A DNA stretch of 64,000 nt from Pontibacter kalidii (lineage in GTDB: Bacteria > Bacteroidota > Bacteroidia > Cytophagales > Hymenobacteraceae): contig NZ_CP111079.1 of assembly GCF_026278245.1 (NCBI RefSeq), positions 3,164,501 to 3,228,500 of the forward strand, given 5' to 3'. Shown here one piece after another: positions 54,058 to 61,948 of the stretch (positions are counted from its first letter, which is position 1; each line of letters begins with the position of its first letter). The notes under the pieces were generated by a model. It saw only the letters and a program-made list of their open reading frames with translations, was not told the DNA's origin and searched no databases. The position numbers were made by a program, and so were the translations under genes.

Positions 54058-54432
54058 ATGGAAACCAACACCAACGCATTGAAAAGCCAGCGGGATAACC
54101 CTGCAGCCGAGGTCCAGCAGCGGGATTACCTGGCTGTAGGCGAAGCCGCAGACCAGCGCATCTTTCGAAAAGCGGAAGCGGCGAGCATGGGCACGCTCGA
54201 GTGGCTCATCACAGTGACCTCTGGAGGGCAAACCTATGCAGATCTGCCCCCCGTTAAGCTCGCCGCGTTCGACGAACTCAAGGACCTGGCCGTCAGGCTT
54301 AGCCTCCTCGGCCTGCGGGTTCAGCGGGATGGGCCGACCTCGGTCGAGCCCGAGTACGAGCAGACCCTGGACGAAATCATCCGCCTGCTCGCTGTCCTCA
54401 ATAGCCCGGACATGGAGGACGACCCTGCATGA
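54058..54432 (+). CDS. Conserved-looking mobile-element protein, unknown function
   Basis: A 124-residue acidic protein (TLEWLITVTSGGQTYADLPP, ELKDLAVRLSLLGLRVQRDG, EPEYEQTLDEIIRLLAVLNS). No membrane segment or known motif is visible. It lies on the plus strand ahead of the mobilisation genes. GC-rich codon use matches them, so it is likely part of the same element. Function unknown. Confidence 0.5.
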   Translation: METNTNALKSQRDNPAAEVQQRDYLAVGEAADQRIFRKAEAASMGTLEWLITVTSGGQTYADLPPVKLAAFDELKDLAVRLSLLGLRVQRDGPTSVEPEYEQTLDEIIRLLAVLNSPDMEDDPA

Positions 54433-54945
54433 GGTCTTCCGCTGCCATCGCATCTACTGCAACGAGTCAGGAAAAACACCAGGCGCTCATCGCGCCTTTC
54501 CCTATCCCGCATACCAGCCATATGGGTTCTACCACTGCTCTTCTCCAATGCTATCCTTCCTCTTGTCCAGCATTCTACAGGGTAGCTCCTTCCGGCAAGC
54601 AACGCACTCCGGCCCCGGGCGAGCCTAGGGCCGCCCTGCCCGGTGCGCGAAGCAAGCCTGCAGGAGCGGCGGGTCCCGGGGGAGCTTTCCCGGCAGGCAA
54701 GCAACGCCCCTCCCCCCGGTCAAAGCCAGCGGGGCCGTCTTTTCCGGGAGGCGGTGCGAAGCAAGCCCGCCGGAAAAGAGCAAGATGGAACAGGACTCAC
54801 GTCCGGTTCAATCTTGCCCTGCGGGGCGAAAGGCCTCCAGCCGCCTGCAAAGCGGGTTTGCCGGGAGCGAGCCTGCCGCTGGATCTGTAGGACGGCTATA
54901 AACAGAAAGCTAAACAACTGATTATCAATAACGACTTATATAAAA
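54433..54945. other. Repeat-rich GC-high region upstream of the mobilisation genes (candidate oriT)
   Basis: No gene is supported, although short frames overlap it. Direct repeats of GGCAAGCAACGC (54594 and 54696 areas) and GCGAAGCAAGCC (54647 and 54756 areas) occur. A 9-bp inverted repeat CTTTTCCGG/CCGGAAAAG (54739-54747 and 54770-54778) frames one copy. Position just upstream of the BfmA/BtgA-like and relaxase genes suits an origin of transfer. A nick site cannot be located by eye. Confidence 0.4.
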
Positions 54946-55476
54946 ATGTTTATGAAGACAGTCGGAATACCCGAGGCCGTGCACGCCAGGCTCAAGCGCT
55001 ACTGCACCCGCCATGGCCTGGGCTTGGGCGAGTGCATCGCCGCCTCAATTACTTATTTCGAGAAGCACGGCCTCAACCCGGCAACCCACGAGAGCCCCGC
55101 GGCGGAGATGAACCGCCTCATCAAGCGGGTGGACCAGGTCATCGCCTTCATCCGCAAGCAGGAGAGCGACCTGCTGCGCCCCATGACCGAGGCCGTGAGC
55201 CTGAGCGAGGCCCGCATCGAGCATAGCCTGGGCACCGTGGCCACGGCCAAACAGCTGCAGCTCCTGGAGGAGCACCTGGCGGGCTTAGTCCGGCAGCTCA
55301 ACACGCTGGTGCCGGCAGCCGCTGCCGCCAGGGCGGCCACCGAGCGGCTGCTTTCTGAACACGCGCGGCGCGAGCTGGAGGCGCTCCAATTGCTCGCACG
55401 CCTCGTGGACGCCAAGAACAAGAGCGGCTTTCTGCAGGACCTTGCCAAGCTATATCAGGAAGGAGACCAGCCGTGA
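54946..55476 (+). CDS. BfmA/BtgA family mobilisation accessory protein
   Basis: A 176-residue protein opening MFMKTVGIPEAVHARLKRYC with a short ribbon-helix-helix-like DNA-binding start. It continues HGLGLGECIAASITYFEKHG and LIKRVDQVIAFIRKQESDLL (about residues 60-79), which is the region shared by BfmA/BtgA proteins of Bacteroides mobilisable elements. The rest is helical. These proteins help the relaxase bind and nick oriT. The start at 54946 has a second ATG at 54952. It overlaps the relaxase gene as GTGA. Confidence 0.8.
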   Translation: MFMKTVGIPEAVHARLKRYCTRHGLGLGECIAASITYFEKHGLNPATHESPAAEMNRLIKRVDQVIAFIRKQESDLLRPMTEAVSLSEARIEHSLGTVATAKQLQLLEEHLAGLVRQLNTLVPAAAAARAATERLLSEHARRELEALQLLARLVDAKNKSGFLQDLAKLYQEGDQP

Positions 55477-56273
55477 ACATCAAGATCCTGGGCGGGGGTA
55501 CCGGCACCTACGCCAACCGGGGCAGCAGCGCGGCCCTCGTGAACTACCTCCAGCACGAGGACCTGGAGCGCCTCAGGGAGGGGCAGGCCGCCGAGCCCTT
55601 CTTCGACCAGGAGCGCGAGCGGGTGAGCGCCCGAGAGGCCGTCTACCGCCTCGATCACAACAGGGGGCAGCTGGGGAAAAGCGACGCCAAGTTCTACGCC
55701 TTGATCGTCAGTCCCTCTGAAAAGGAGCTTAAGCACCTAGGCGAAACGAAACAGGAGCAGGCCCGGGCGCTCAAAGCTTATGTGCGGGAGGAGGTGCTGC
55801 CGGCCTATGCCGCTAACTTCAACAAGGGGCTCAACGCGAAAGACATCCTGTACTACGGCAAGGTTCACCATGAACGCGACGGGCAGACGGGGCGGGAGCA
55901 GATGCACGCCCACCTTATCGTCTCACGCAAGGACATGGAAAATAAGGTTAAGCTCAGCCCCATGACAAACCACCGCAGCACCGGAAAGGGAGCTGTAAGG
56001 GGCGGCTTTGACCGGGAGGCCTTCGTGAGCGCCTGCGAGGAGAGGTTCGACCGCCAGACGGGCTACAAGAGAGAGCAGCGGGAAAGCTTCGCCTACTGCC
56101 ATGCCCTCAGGAAGGGGAGCGTGAAGGACATCCGGCAGCAGGCACGGGAGAGGGTGGCGCTGGAGGCGCAGCGGAAACAGCAAAAACAGCAGGCAGAGAA
56201 ATTTATTCACCAGCAGGAACAAAGGCCTGCGCCCGAGCTCGGGCGCAGGCAAAACAGGGGGATCAGGCGATGA
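55473..56273 (+). CDS. Relaxase/mobilisation protein (DUF5712-like, BfmB-type)
   Basis: A 266-residue protein with a GTG start at 55473, embedded in the upstream stop. MNIKILGGGTGTYANRGSSA opens the protein, and DILYYGKVHHERDG (about residues 126-139) leads to the HAHLIVSRKDMENK stretch (about 149-162), in which HxH is the likely metal motif of an HUH relaxase. FNKGL and KSDAKFYALIVSPSEKEL are features of Bacteroidetes DUF5712 relaxases. The Arg/Gln-rich C-terminus is typical. It should nick DNA at oriT and pilot the strand into the recipient. Confidence 0.8.
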   Translation: MNIKILGGGTGTYANRGSSAALVNYLQHEDLERLREGQAAEPFFDQERERVSAREAVYRLDHNRGQLGKSDAKFYALIVSPSEKELKHLGETKQEQARALKAYVREEVLPAYAANFNKGLNAKDILYYGKVHHERDGQTGREQMHAHLIVSRKDMENKVKLSPMTNHRSTGKGAVRGGFDREAFVSACEERFDRQTGYKREQRESFAYCHALRKGSVKDIRQQARERVALEAQRKQQKQQAEKFIHQQEQRPAPELGRRQNRGIRR

Positions 56274-57799
56274 GAAAGGGACAACTGAGGGATTACCGCG
56301 GCTGCGGCTGCCTCGCCCTGCTGCTCCTGCTTCTCGGCATGGCCCTGTTCCTCGTGCTCGTGCACCAGGCCCCTGCCGTGGCGGGCGGCGTGGTGCTGAC
56401 ATTGGGAGGCCTTCTGGTAAGTACTGGCGTTTACGGGCTCTACAGGTTTTTTAGGTATCTGCAAAGGCGGATGAACTGGATCGTGCAAGGGGTGAGGTCG
56501 GACAGGCACCCTTACAGCCTGGAGCTTTCCACTACCCGGGGGCCGATCAGGCTCTACAACCCTTTTAGGGGGGTACTGGTCGTGGGCGCTGCCGGCAGCG
56601 GCAAGAGCGAGAGCATCGCCCTGCCCCTGATGTGCGGCTTTGCCAGGAAGGGCTACAGCGGGGTACTCTACGACTTCAAGTTCCCCAGCCTGACAGGGGA
56701 CATGCACAGCTTCCTTGCCACGCAGCAAAACCCGCTGCCGCACTACTTCCTTAATTTCCACGAGCCGCTGCGCTCCTACCGCGTCAATCCCCTGCACCCG
56801 CGCTACCTGCCCCACACCGGCTACGCCCGCGAGTACGCCACGGCCATCGTCAGCAACCTGATGCGGGAGAGCATCCGCAGGCCCGACTTCTGGACCCGCA
56901 GCGCCACCGACCTTCTGACCGCCTGCATCTGGTACCTGCGATGCGAGCACCCGGAGATGTGCGACCTGTCCCACGTGCTGGCCCTTGTCACCAGCCCGGA
57001 CGAGGCGCTGCTGAAGACGCTCCGGCAGAACGAGCAGTGCGCGCAAATGACTGTCTCCATCCTAGGGGCGCTGGAGCGGGGGGCAGAGAACCAGGTGAGC
57101 GGCGTGGTGGGCACGCTCCAGGGCGCCGTGGCCCAAATCAACACGCCCGAGGTCTGCTATCTCTTCGGGGGCGACGACTTCTCCCTGGACATCAACGACC
57201 CTGAAAACCCCATCGTCCTCTCGCTGGGGAGCCACCCGAGCCTTGCCGGCACCTACGCGCCCCTGTGCAGCCTGGTGATCACCGTGGCGACCCGGCTGAT
57301 GAACCAGCCGGGCAAGCACCACAGCTTCCTCTTGCTCGACGAGGGGCCAACGGTCTTCATCCCCCACCTGGAGCTGCTGCCCAACACGGCCAGGAGCAAC
57401 CGGGTGGCGACCGTGTTTATGTGCCAGGACCTGGCGCAGCTGGTGGACATGTACGGCCAGGAGAAGGCCGACGTGCTGAGCGCGGCGCTCAACAGCCACT
57501 TCTACGGCCGGGTGAGCAGCAGCAAGACGGCTAGGTTCATGTCCGAGCAGTTCGGCCGCTTCTCAGGCATCGCCGTGGAGAGCAACAAGACAGAGTTCAA
57601 CGCCCAGTTCCGGGTGCCGGCACGGCCGCCGCAAGTCCCCCTCCCCCAGCCAACTACGGAAGACGATATGCTGGAGTATTACTGGCGGGTAAGGCAGGAG
57701 GTAAACGGCCTGCTCGTGGCCGTGGATACCCCGCAGGAGCCCGGACCGGGGAAACGGCCGGGGCAGGACCCCGCGTCCCGCTTCCGGCTGGACGTGTAA
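56270..57799 (+). CDS. VirD4/TraG-type coupling ATPase
   Basis: A 509-residue protein with two N-terminal TM helices (LALLLLLLGMALFLVLV and AGGVVLTLGGLLVSTGVYGL), the Walker A loop GVLVVGAAGSGKSESIALPL (about residues 99-118) and Walker B SFLLLDEGPTVFIPHL (about 352-367). It carries the helicase-like ending with VSSSKTARFMSEQFGRFSG. It couples the relaxase-DNA complex to a type IV secretion channel. No other T4SS genes are present, so the element is likely mobilisable and not self-transmissible. It overlaps the relaxase stop by 4 bp. Confidence 0.92.
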   Translation: MRKGQLRDYRGCGCLALLLLLLGMALFLVLVHQAPAVAGGVVLTLGGLLVSTGVYGLYRFFRYLQRRMNWIVQGVRSDRHPYSLELSTTRGPIRLYNPFRGVLVVGAAGSGKSESIALPLMCGFARKGYSGVLYDFKFPSLTGDMHSFLATQQNPLPHYFLNFHEPLRSYRVNPLHPRYLPHTGYAREYATAIVSNLMRESIRRPDFWTRSATDLLTACIWYLRCEHPEMCDLSHVLALVTSPDEALLKTLRQNEQCAQMTVSILGALERGAENQVSGVVGTLQGAVAQINTPEVCYLFGGDDFSLDINDPENPIVLSLGSHPSLAGTYAPLCSLVITVATRLMNQPGKHHSFLLLDEGPTVFIPHLELLPNTARSNRVATVFMCQDLAQLVDMYGQEKADVLSAALNSHFYGRVSSSKTARFMSEQFGRFSGIAVESNKTEFNAQFRVPARPPQVPLPQPTTEDDMLEYYWRVRQEVNGLLVAVDTPQEPGPGKRPGQDPASRFRLDV

Positions 57800-58177
57800 C
57801 GTCTTACGATACCTACAGTCTGCATAAGCTTCGGCAAATCATCTCAAGCCCACTTAAAAGGCTGTTGGCAAGTGGAAAACGCCCGCCGGGGGTTTCCCTC
57901 ATGCCAACAGCACGGTGGTAGTGGTAAAGGCAACTGATAAGGATCAGGAAGAAAGAGCGAGAATCCGAAAGGAGCACATGCCGGAAGCCACTTCAATGCA
58001 AAAGTCCATGGTCATTGTTGTTGGCGCAAAGGTAGACCCCGGGCTGCCGGGGCGCCCAAAAGACTACGGCATAAACCCTGCAGGCCCGCCCACACCCCAT
58101 TTATTCCGTTTCCTTCTGGGCTTGGTTGCCCGGGGCCTGGAGGGGCACCATAATCAATTCCCTCACTCTAAAACCAG
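57800..58177. other. Intergenic region with a long hairpin
   Basis: This 378-bp gap holds a stem-loop at 57861-57911 (GCTGTTGGCA paired with TGCCAACAGC, with inner partial pairing), probably the terminator of the mobilisation operon. An open frame of 88 codons (57915-58181) is poor in protein-like character and I do not call it. Confidence 0.55.
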
Positions 58178-58654
58178 ATGATTATGGAAAATATCGTTAA
58201 AACCTCCGTTTCAGCCAGAGTAGCCGAAGTCAAACTCTCCTACCGCAACCGCGTCAAGCCCAGCGAGCGCCCGCAGGTCACCTGCTCTGCCGACTCCTAC
58301 AGGGTCCTGAAGGAAAGCTGGGACACGGGCAAACTAGAGTTCGTCGAGCAGTTCAAGGTGTTGCTGCTAAACAGAGCCAACCGGGTGCTGGGCGTCTACG
58401 AGCTCTCCACCGGGGGCGTGGCGGGCACCGTGGCAGACCCCAAGCTCGTCTTCGTGGCCGCCCTCAAAGCCTGCGCCTCGGGCATCATCCTCTCCCACAA
58501 CCACCCCTCGGGCAACCTCAAGCCCAGCCAGGCGGACCTGCAGCTCACCAAGAAGATCAAGCAGGGCGGGGAGCTGCTGGACATCGCCGTCCTCGACCAC
58601 CTCATACTCACAAGCGAGGGTTACTACTCTTTAGCTGACGAGGGGCTTTTATAG
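58178..58654 (+). CDS. RadC-like JAB/JAMM domain protein
   Basis: A 158-residue protein with the JAMM metal motif SHNHPSGNLKPSQADLQLTK (HxHPSGxxxPSxxD, about residues 106-125), and the RadC region LLLNRANRVLGVYELSTGGV (about 68-87). These short RadC proteins lack the HhH DNA-binding part of chromosomal RadC and are common on Bacteroidetes mobile elements. Role in the element is unknown. Start at 58178, with another ATG at 58184. Confidence 0.92.
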   Translation: MIMENIVKTSVSARVAEVKLSYRNRVKPSERPQVTCSADSYRVLKESWDTGKLEFVEQFKVLLLNRANRVLGVYELSTGGVAGTVADPKLVFVAALKACASGIILSHNHPSGNLKPSQADLQLTKKIKQGGELLDIAVLDHLILTSEGYYSLADEGLL

Positions 58655-58675
58655 CCCCTCATTTTGCTCATTTTT
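58640..58675 (+). terminator. Terminator at the end of the RadC-like gene
   Basis: GAGGGGCT (58640-58647) pairs with AGCCCCTC (58653-58660) around a TTTAT loop and is followed by T-rich sequence. It overlaps the stop codon of the RadC-like gene. Confidence 0.75.
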
Positions 58676-58699
58676 ACAACTATAGGCTGTTTCCTTAAC

Positions 58700-59338
58700 C
58701 TATCCTTTGCCGATCCTTGACCAGAACCTCTCCCCAACTCCCAGTTTCCGCTTCAGTTGGTACTCCTCTAGATCAAACCAATCATGGATAGAGATTTCGT
58801 ACTCCTCCTTCGCCTTATGTTTCCTGTAGTGCCAGTAAGCGTTAAAATCTCCTTCCCGCAGCCAAAGTTTGACAACTTGCACGTCTTCCTCAAACTCATG
58901 GTTTACCTCATCCACGTAAAAACGCGCAGTACCTAAGTACTCTGAGAAAAAAGGCATCATTATTTCCTCTCCTATCCGTGGCGCAATAGGCAGATGGTCT
59001 GCTTCAAGCGTTAACCATCTTTTTCTCCGTCCACGCATGATAAACTCATACCGTACCTTAACGAAGGAAAACATCTGCTTTGTCTCATAATTGAGTGCTA
59101 GGTCATGATAGATACCTTCAATGTACTTTCTTACCTTGCCGCTCTTCAGCCCCGACGCCTCCGCCAATTCTTTCAGCGAAGGCAGTGTCTGTTCCTCATC
59201 ATAGTAGAAGTCCTTCGCTAGAATGTGCTGTAGCAACACATTGTATGGTTTACCGTTCTCAACCAGCCCTAAGGCCTTTCTTCTCATAGCACCGATGTCT
59301 AGCAGCATGCCTTTTGTAGTTAGACTGTCTTCCTTCAT
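58700..59338 (-). CDS. Hypothetical protein with possible winged helix
   Basis: A 212-residue protein. LPSLKELAEASGLKSGKVRK (about residues 53-72) looks like the HTH of GntR- or phage-replication-type proteins. The rest is rich in aromatic and charged residues (RYEFIMRGRRKRWLTLEADH, FNAYWHYRKHKAKEEYEISI) without a familiar motif. It stands between the mobilisation module and the AT-rich defence-like unit, on the opposite strand to both. Function unknown. Confidence 0.6.
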   Translation of the reverse strand: MKEDSLTTKGMLLDIGAMRRKALGLVENGKPYNVLLQHILAKDFYYDEEQTLPSLKELAEASGLKSGKVRKYIEGIYHDLALNYETKQMFSFVKVRYEFIMRGRRKRWLTLEADHLPIAPRIGEEIMMPFFSEYLGTARFYVDEVNHEFEEDVQVVKLWLREGDFNAYWHYRKHKAKEEYEISIHDWFDLEEYQLKRKLGVGERFWSRIGKG

Positions 59339-59530
59339 ACTTTACATATTTTTAACATTTTTTCCATTAAGAAAAGAACTCCAGTACTTTTACATATAGA
59401 GGATTTTGCCTATAGACCAGCATAACATACCAATATGCATCTCTTTATTTCCAAAATAAAGAGACTTTACGCTATTTATTTTTATATTCAAAACCACAAA
59501 TATATTATTTGATAAAGAGAGCATTAGCTT

Positions 59531-61744
59531 ATGCTTAACAATATAAATTTTCCGGCAGGGTGTATTTATAAGAGCGGAAGAGAAAATGATCCCCTAAATT
59601 TCTTTATTGAGGCTCTACCTAAAAGCAAAACCTTTGACCTCTTACTTGGATACTTTAGTTCTTCTGCAATCAATGTGCTTGCACTTGGCTTTGCTCACTT
59701 TATTGCAAACGGAGGTAAAATGAGAATGGTGATTAATGATGTCCTCTCCATTCAAGATAAGGAAACTATTGTCGAAGGACAAAACGGCCATGTTTCCTCG
59801 ATAAGAGATTACAGTAATGATTATAATGCTATTAGAGATAGTCTAAGCGACTATGGTAAACATTTCTTTAACTGCATAGCATGGTTAATAGCGAAAAACA
59901 GAATTCAGATAGTTGCAATTAGGCCCAAAGGAGGAAGAGGTATTTCACACTACAAGTCAGGCACCTTCTCCGATGGACTTAATAAATTACACTTTACAGG
60001 CTCTTGTAATTTTACTGCTAAGGCTCTCCTAGAAAATCTTGAAGAAATTGCAGTAAGAAGATCTTGGGTGTCAGAATCGGACAAAGAGTTTATCAATATA
60101 AGTGATGAAGAATTCGATACCTTGATTCAAGGAAAAGCTGATTATGTTGACTACATCGATGCCTCTGAAATCAAAGGAATAATTCATGATCAATATGGAG
60201 CTAAAGACTTAGAAGAGTTACTAATTGAAGAGGAAAGGCTACTTGAATTAAAGAAGACTAAGGTGTACAACAATCTGAGACTGCAGAATCTACTAGAAGA
60301 ACTAGAGATTAGCTACGACAGCCTTAAAAATGAACCAAAATTTCCTTTTGCAGAAGGTCCAAGAGATTATCAAACGGATGCTTATGAGAACTGGGTAAAA
60401 AACAACTATCAGGGAATATTTGCAATGGCAACTGGCACTGGAAAAACTATTACCTCGCTGAATTGTCTTCTTGAAGAGTATAGAAAAACTAATAGCTATT
60501 ATGCAATAATCCTCGTTCCATCAAAAGCTTTGTTAGATCAGTGGATTGAAGAAGTTTCACTCTTTAATTTCAAAAATACTATAGTTATTGGTGGTGGACA
60601 TAGTGGGATGCAAGTTTTGCCAAATTTTGCGTCAAATTTTAAGGCAGGTTTAAAGAAGAATGTTATAATTATTTCTACCTACGCAAGTTTCTCTTCAGAT
60701 CGGTTCCAGAAATACTTTACCAAGATTCAGAAGGCCTTTACACTAATTGCTGACGAAGCTCATAACATGGGGGCCAGCCAAATTAAGGCGGTCATGTCTA
60801 AATTGGAGATTTCAAAAAGAATAGGTCTGAGTGCAACACCAAACAGAAAGTACGACCCTGAAGGGACCAATGCAATATGTCAGTTTTTTAATGATCAACC
60901 CCCATTTTGTTACAGCTTTGGAATGAAACGTGCTATGGCAGAAGGTCGTCTTACTGACTATTACTATCACCCAATAATTGTTAATCTTGACGAAGATGAA
61001 AAAGAAGAATATGTTGAGCTTTCTAACACGCTGCTTAAATTTTTTGATTTTGAAAAGGGGAAATTTAAGGATTCTCCAATAGTTGAAAGGCTTTTACTTA
61101 AGAGAAAGACAATTATTCATCAAGCAAGACGAAAAATACCAGCTTTTAAGGAGATTCTAAGAGAGTTAGACAGAAAAGACAAATTGAAATATGTCTTTAC
61201 ATATGTTCCAGTAGGCTCTAGTAAAGAAGAGGAGAACAATGAAGACATCGCTAAGAAATTTGTTTATCAATACTTGAAAGCGGCCCAAGAAGTAAAGCCT
61301 GAACTTAGATCAAGTACATATACTTCAGAAACTGAAGATCGAAAAAGTAAATTAAGAGGATTTTCAGAAGGGAAAATTGATATGCTTTTAGCAATGAAAA
61401 TGCTAGATGAAGGTGTAGATATTCCACGAACTGAAGTGGGTATTTTTGCGAGTAGCACAGGTAATCCTAGAGAGTATATACAGAGAAGAGGCAGGTTATT
61501 GAGAATCCATGATGATAAGAATTTTGCATATATATACGATATGATTGTAGCTCCCACTGCTAGCCATGATAACCAAAATCTATTCCGCATTGAAAAAAAT
61601 ATGGTGAGGAATGAGTTAATAAGAGTAGCATATTTTGCTAGCTTATCAATGAATTTCTATGATTCAAAAAAAATACTGCAGGATATATGCGATACATATG
61701 ACCTTGATTTAGATTCAATAATTAACGAATTAGAAAATGATTGA
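59531..61744 (+). CDS. PLD-nuclease-like plus SF2 helicase fusion (candidate defence effector)
   Basis: A 737-residue protein. The N-terminal 200 residues are PLD-like: SHYKSGTFSDGL (about residues 144-155) gives HxK and a nearby Asp, and LHFTGSCNFTAKALLENLEE (about 158-177) gives the Ser/Asn/Glu part of an HKD half-site. An SF2 helicase follows: FAMATGTGKTITSL (about 297-310, Walker A), LIADEAHNMG (DEAH), LSATPNRKY (motif III) and YIQRRGRLLRIHDD (motif VI). PLD-helicase proteins occur in several anti-phage and restriction-like systems. Very AT-rich, unlike the mobilisation genes. Overlaps the next gene by 8 bp. Confidence 0.88.
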   Translation: MLNNINFPAGCIYKSGRENDPLNFFIEALPKSKTFDLLLGYFSSSAINVLALGFAHFIANGGKMRMVINDVLSIQDKETIVEGQNGHVSSIRDYSNDYNAIRDSLSDYGKHFFNCIAWLIAKNRIQIVAIRPKGGRGISHYKSGTFSDGLNKLHFTGSCNFTAKALLENLEEIAVRRSWVSESDKEFINISDEEFDTLIQGKADYVDYIDASEIKGIIHDQYGAKDLEELLIEEERLLELKKTKVYNNLRLQNLLEELEISYDSLKNEPKFPFAEGPRDYQTDAYENWVKNNYQGIFAMATGTGKTITSLNCLLEEYRKTNSYYAIILVPSKALLDQWIEEVSLFNFKNTIVIGGGHSGMQVLPNFASNFKAGLKKNVIIISTYASFSSDRFQKYFTKIQKAFTLIADEAHNMGASQIKAVMSKLEISKRIGLSATPNRKYDPEGTNAICQFFNDQPPFCYSFGMKRAMAEGRLTDYYYHPIIVNLDEDEKEEYVELSNTLLKFFDFEKGKFKDSPIVERLLLKRKTIIHQARRKIPAFKEILRELDRKDKLKYVFTYVPVGSSKEEENNEDIAKKFVYQYLKAAQEVKPELRSSTYTSETEDRKSKLRGFSEGKIDMLLAMKMLDEGVDIPRTEVGIFASSTGNPREYIQRRGRLLRIHDDKNFAYIYDMIVAPTASHDNQNLFRIEKNMVRNELIRVAYFASLSMNFYDSKKILQDICDTYDLDLDSIINELEND

Positions 61745-61946
61745 TAATCTGTTGAAAGAAATTTTAAGTGATGAGGAATTATCCTCAAAATATAAGATCA
61801 CGGAAGAAATGATCAAAAAGGCTAAACTTGCGCCCCCTTATGAAAGCAAAGTTATTGAATATTTAGCTGTGATTATAAAGTCTAAAATGGTTGACATGCA
61901 TGGTGATGTTACAGTTTACAATCAAGTCAAAAATCTAATTAGGTAA
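61737..61946 (+). CDS. Small protein between the helicase and the ATPase
   Basis: A 69-residue acidic/basic helical protein (MIDNLLKEILSDEELSSKYK, TEEMIKKAKLAPPYESKVIE, YLAVIIKSKMVDMHG). It overlaps the helicase stop by 8 bp and ends 2 bp before the ATPase ATG, so translation of the three is probably coupled. I do not recognise a family. It may be an adaptor or a subunit of the helicase-ATPase complex. Confidence 0.75.
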   Translation: MIDNLLKEILSDEELSSKYKITEEMIKKAKLAPPYESKVIEYLAVIIKSKMVDMHGDVTVYNQVKNLIR

Positions 61947-61948
61947 CT

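Noticed and set aside
54236..54921. Overlapping plus-strand open frames (130, 153 and 92 codons) in the repeat-rich region before the mobilisation genes
   Set aside because: They are Pro/Arg/Ser-rich products of GC-rich repeats, overlap each other and the 54058-54432 gene, and look like an oriT region without coding function.
57915..58181. 88-codon open frame between the coupling ATPase and the RadC-like gene
   Set aside because: The composition is not protein-like (a mix of short charged stretches and repeated Pro/Gly), it overlaps the RadC start and follows a hairpin. No family pattern.
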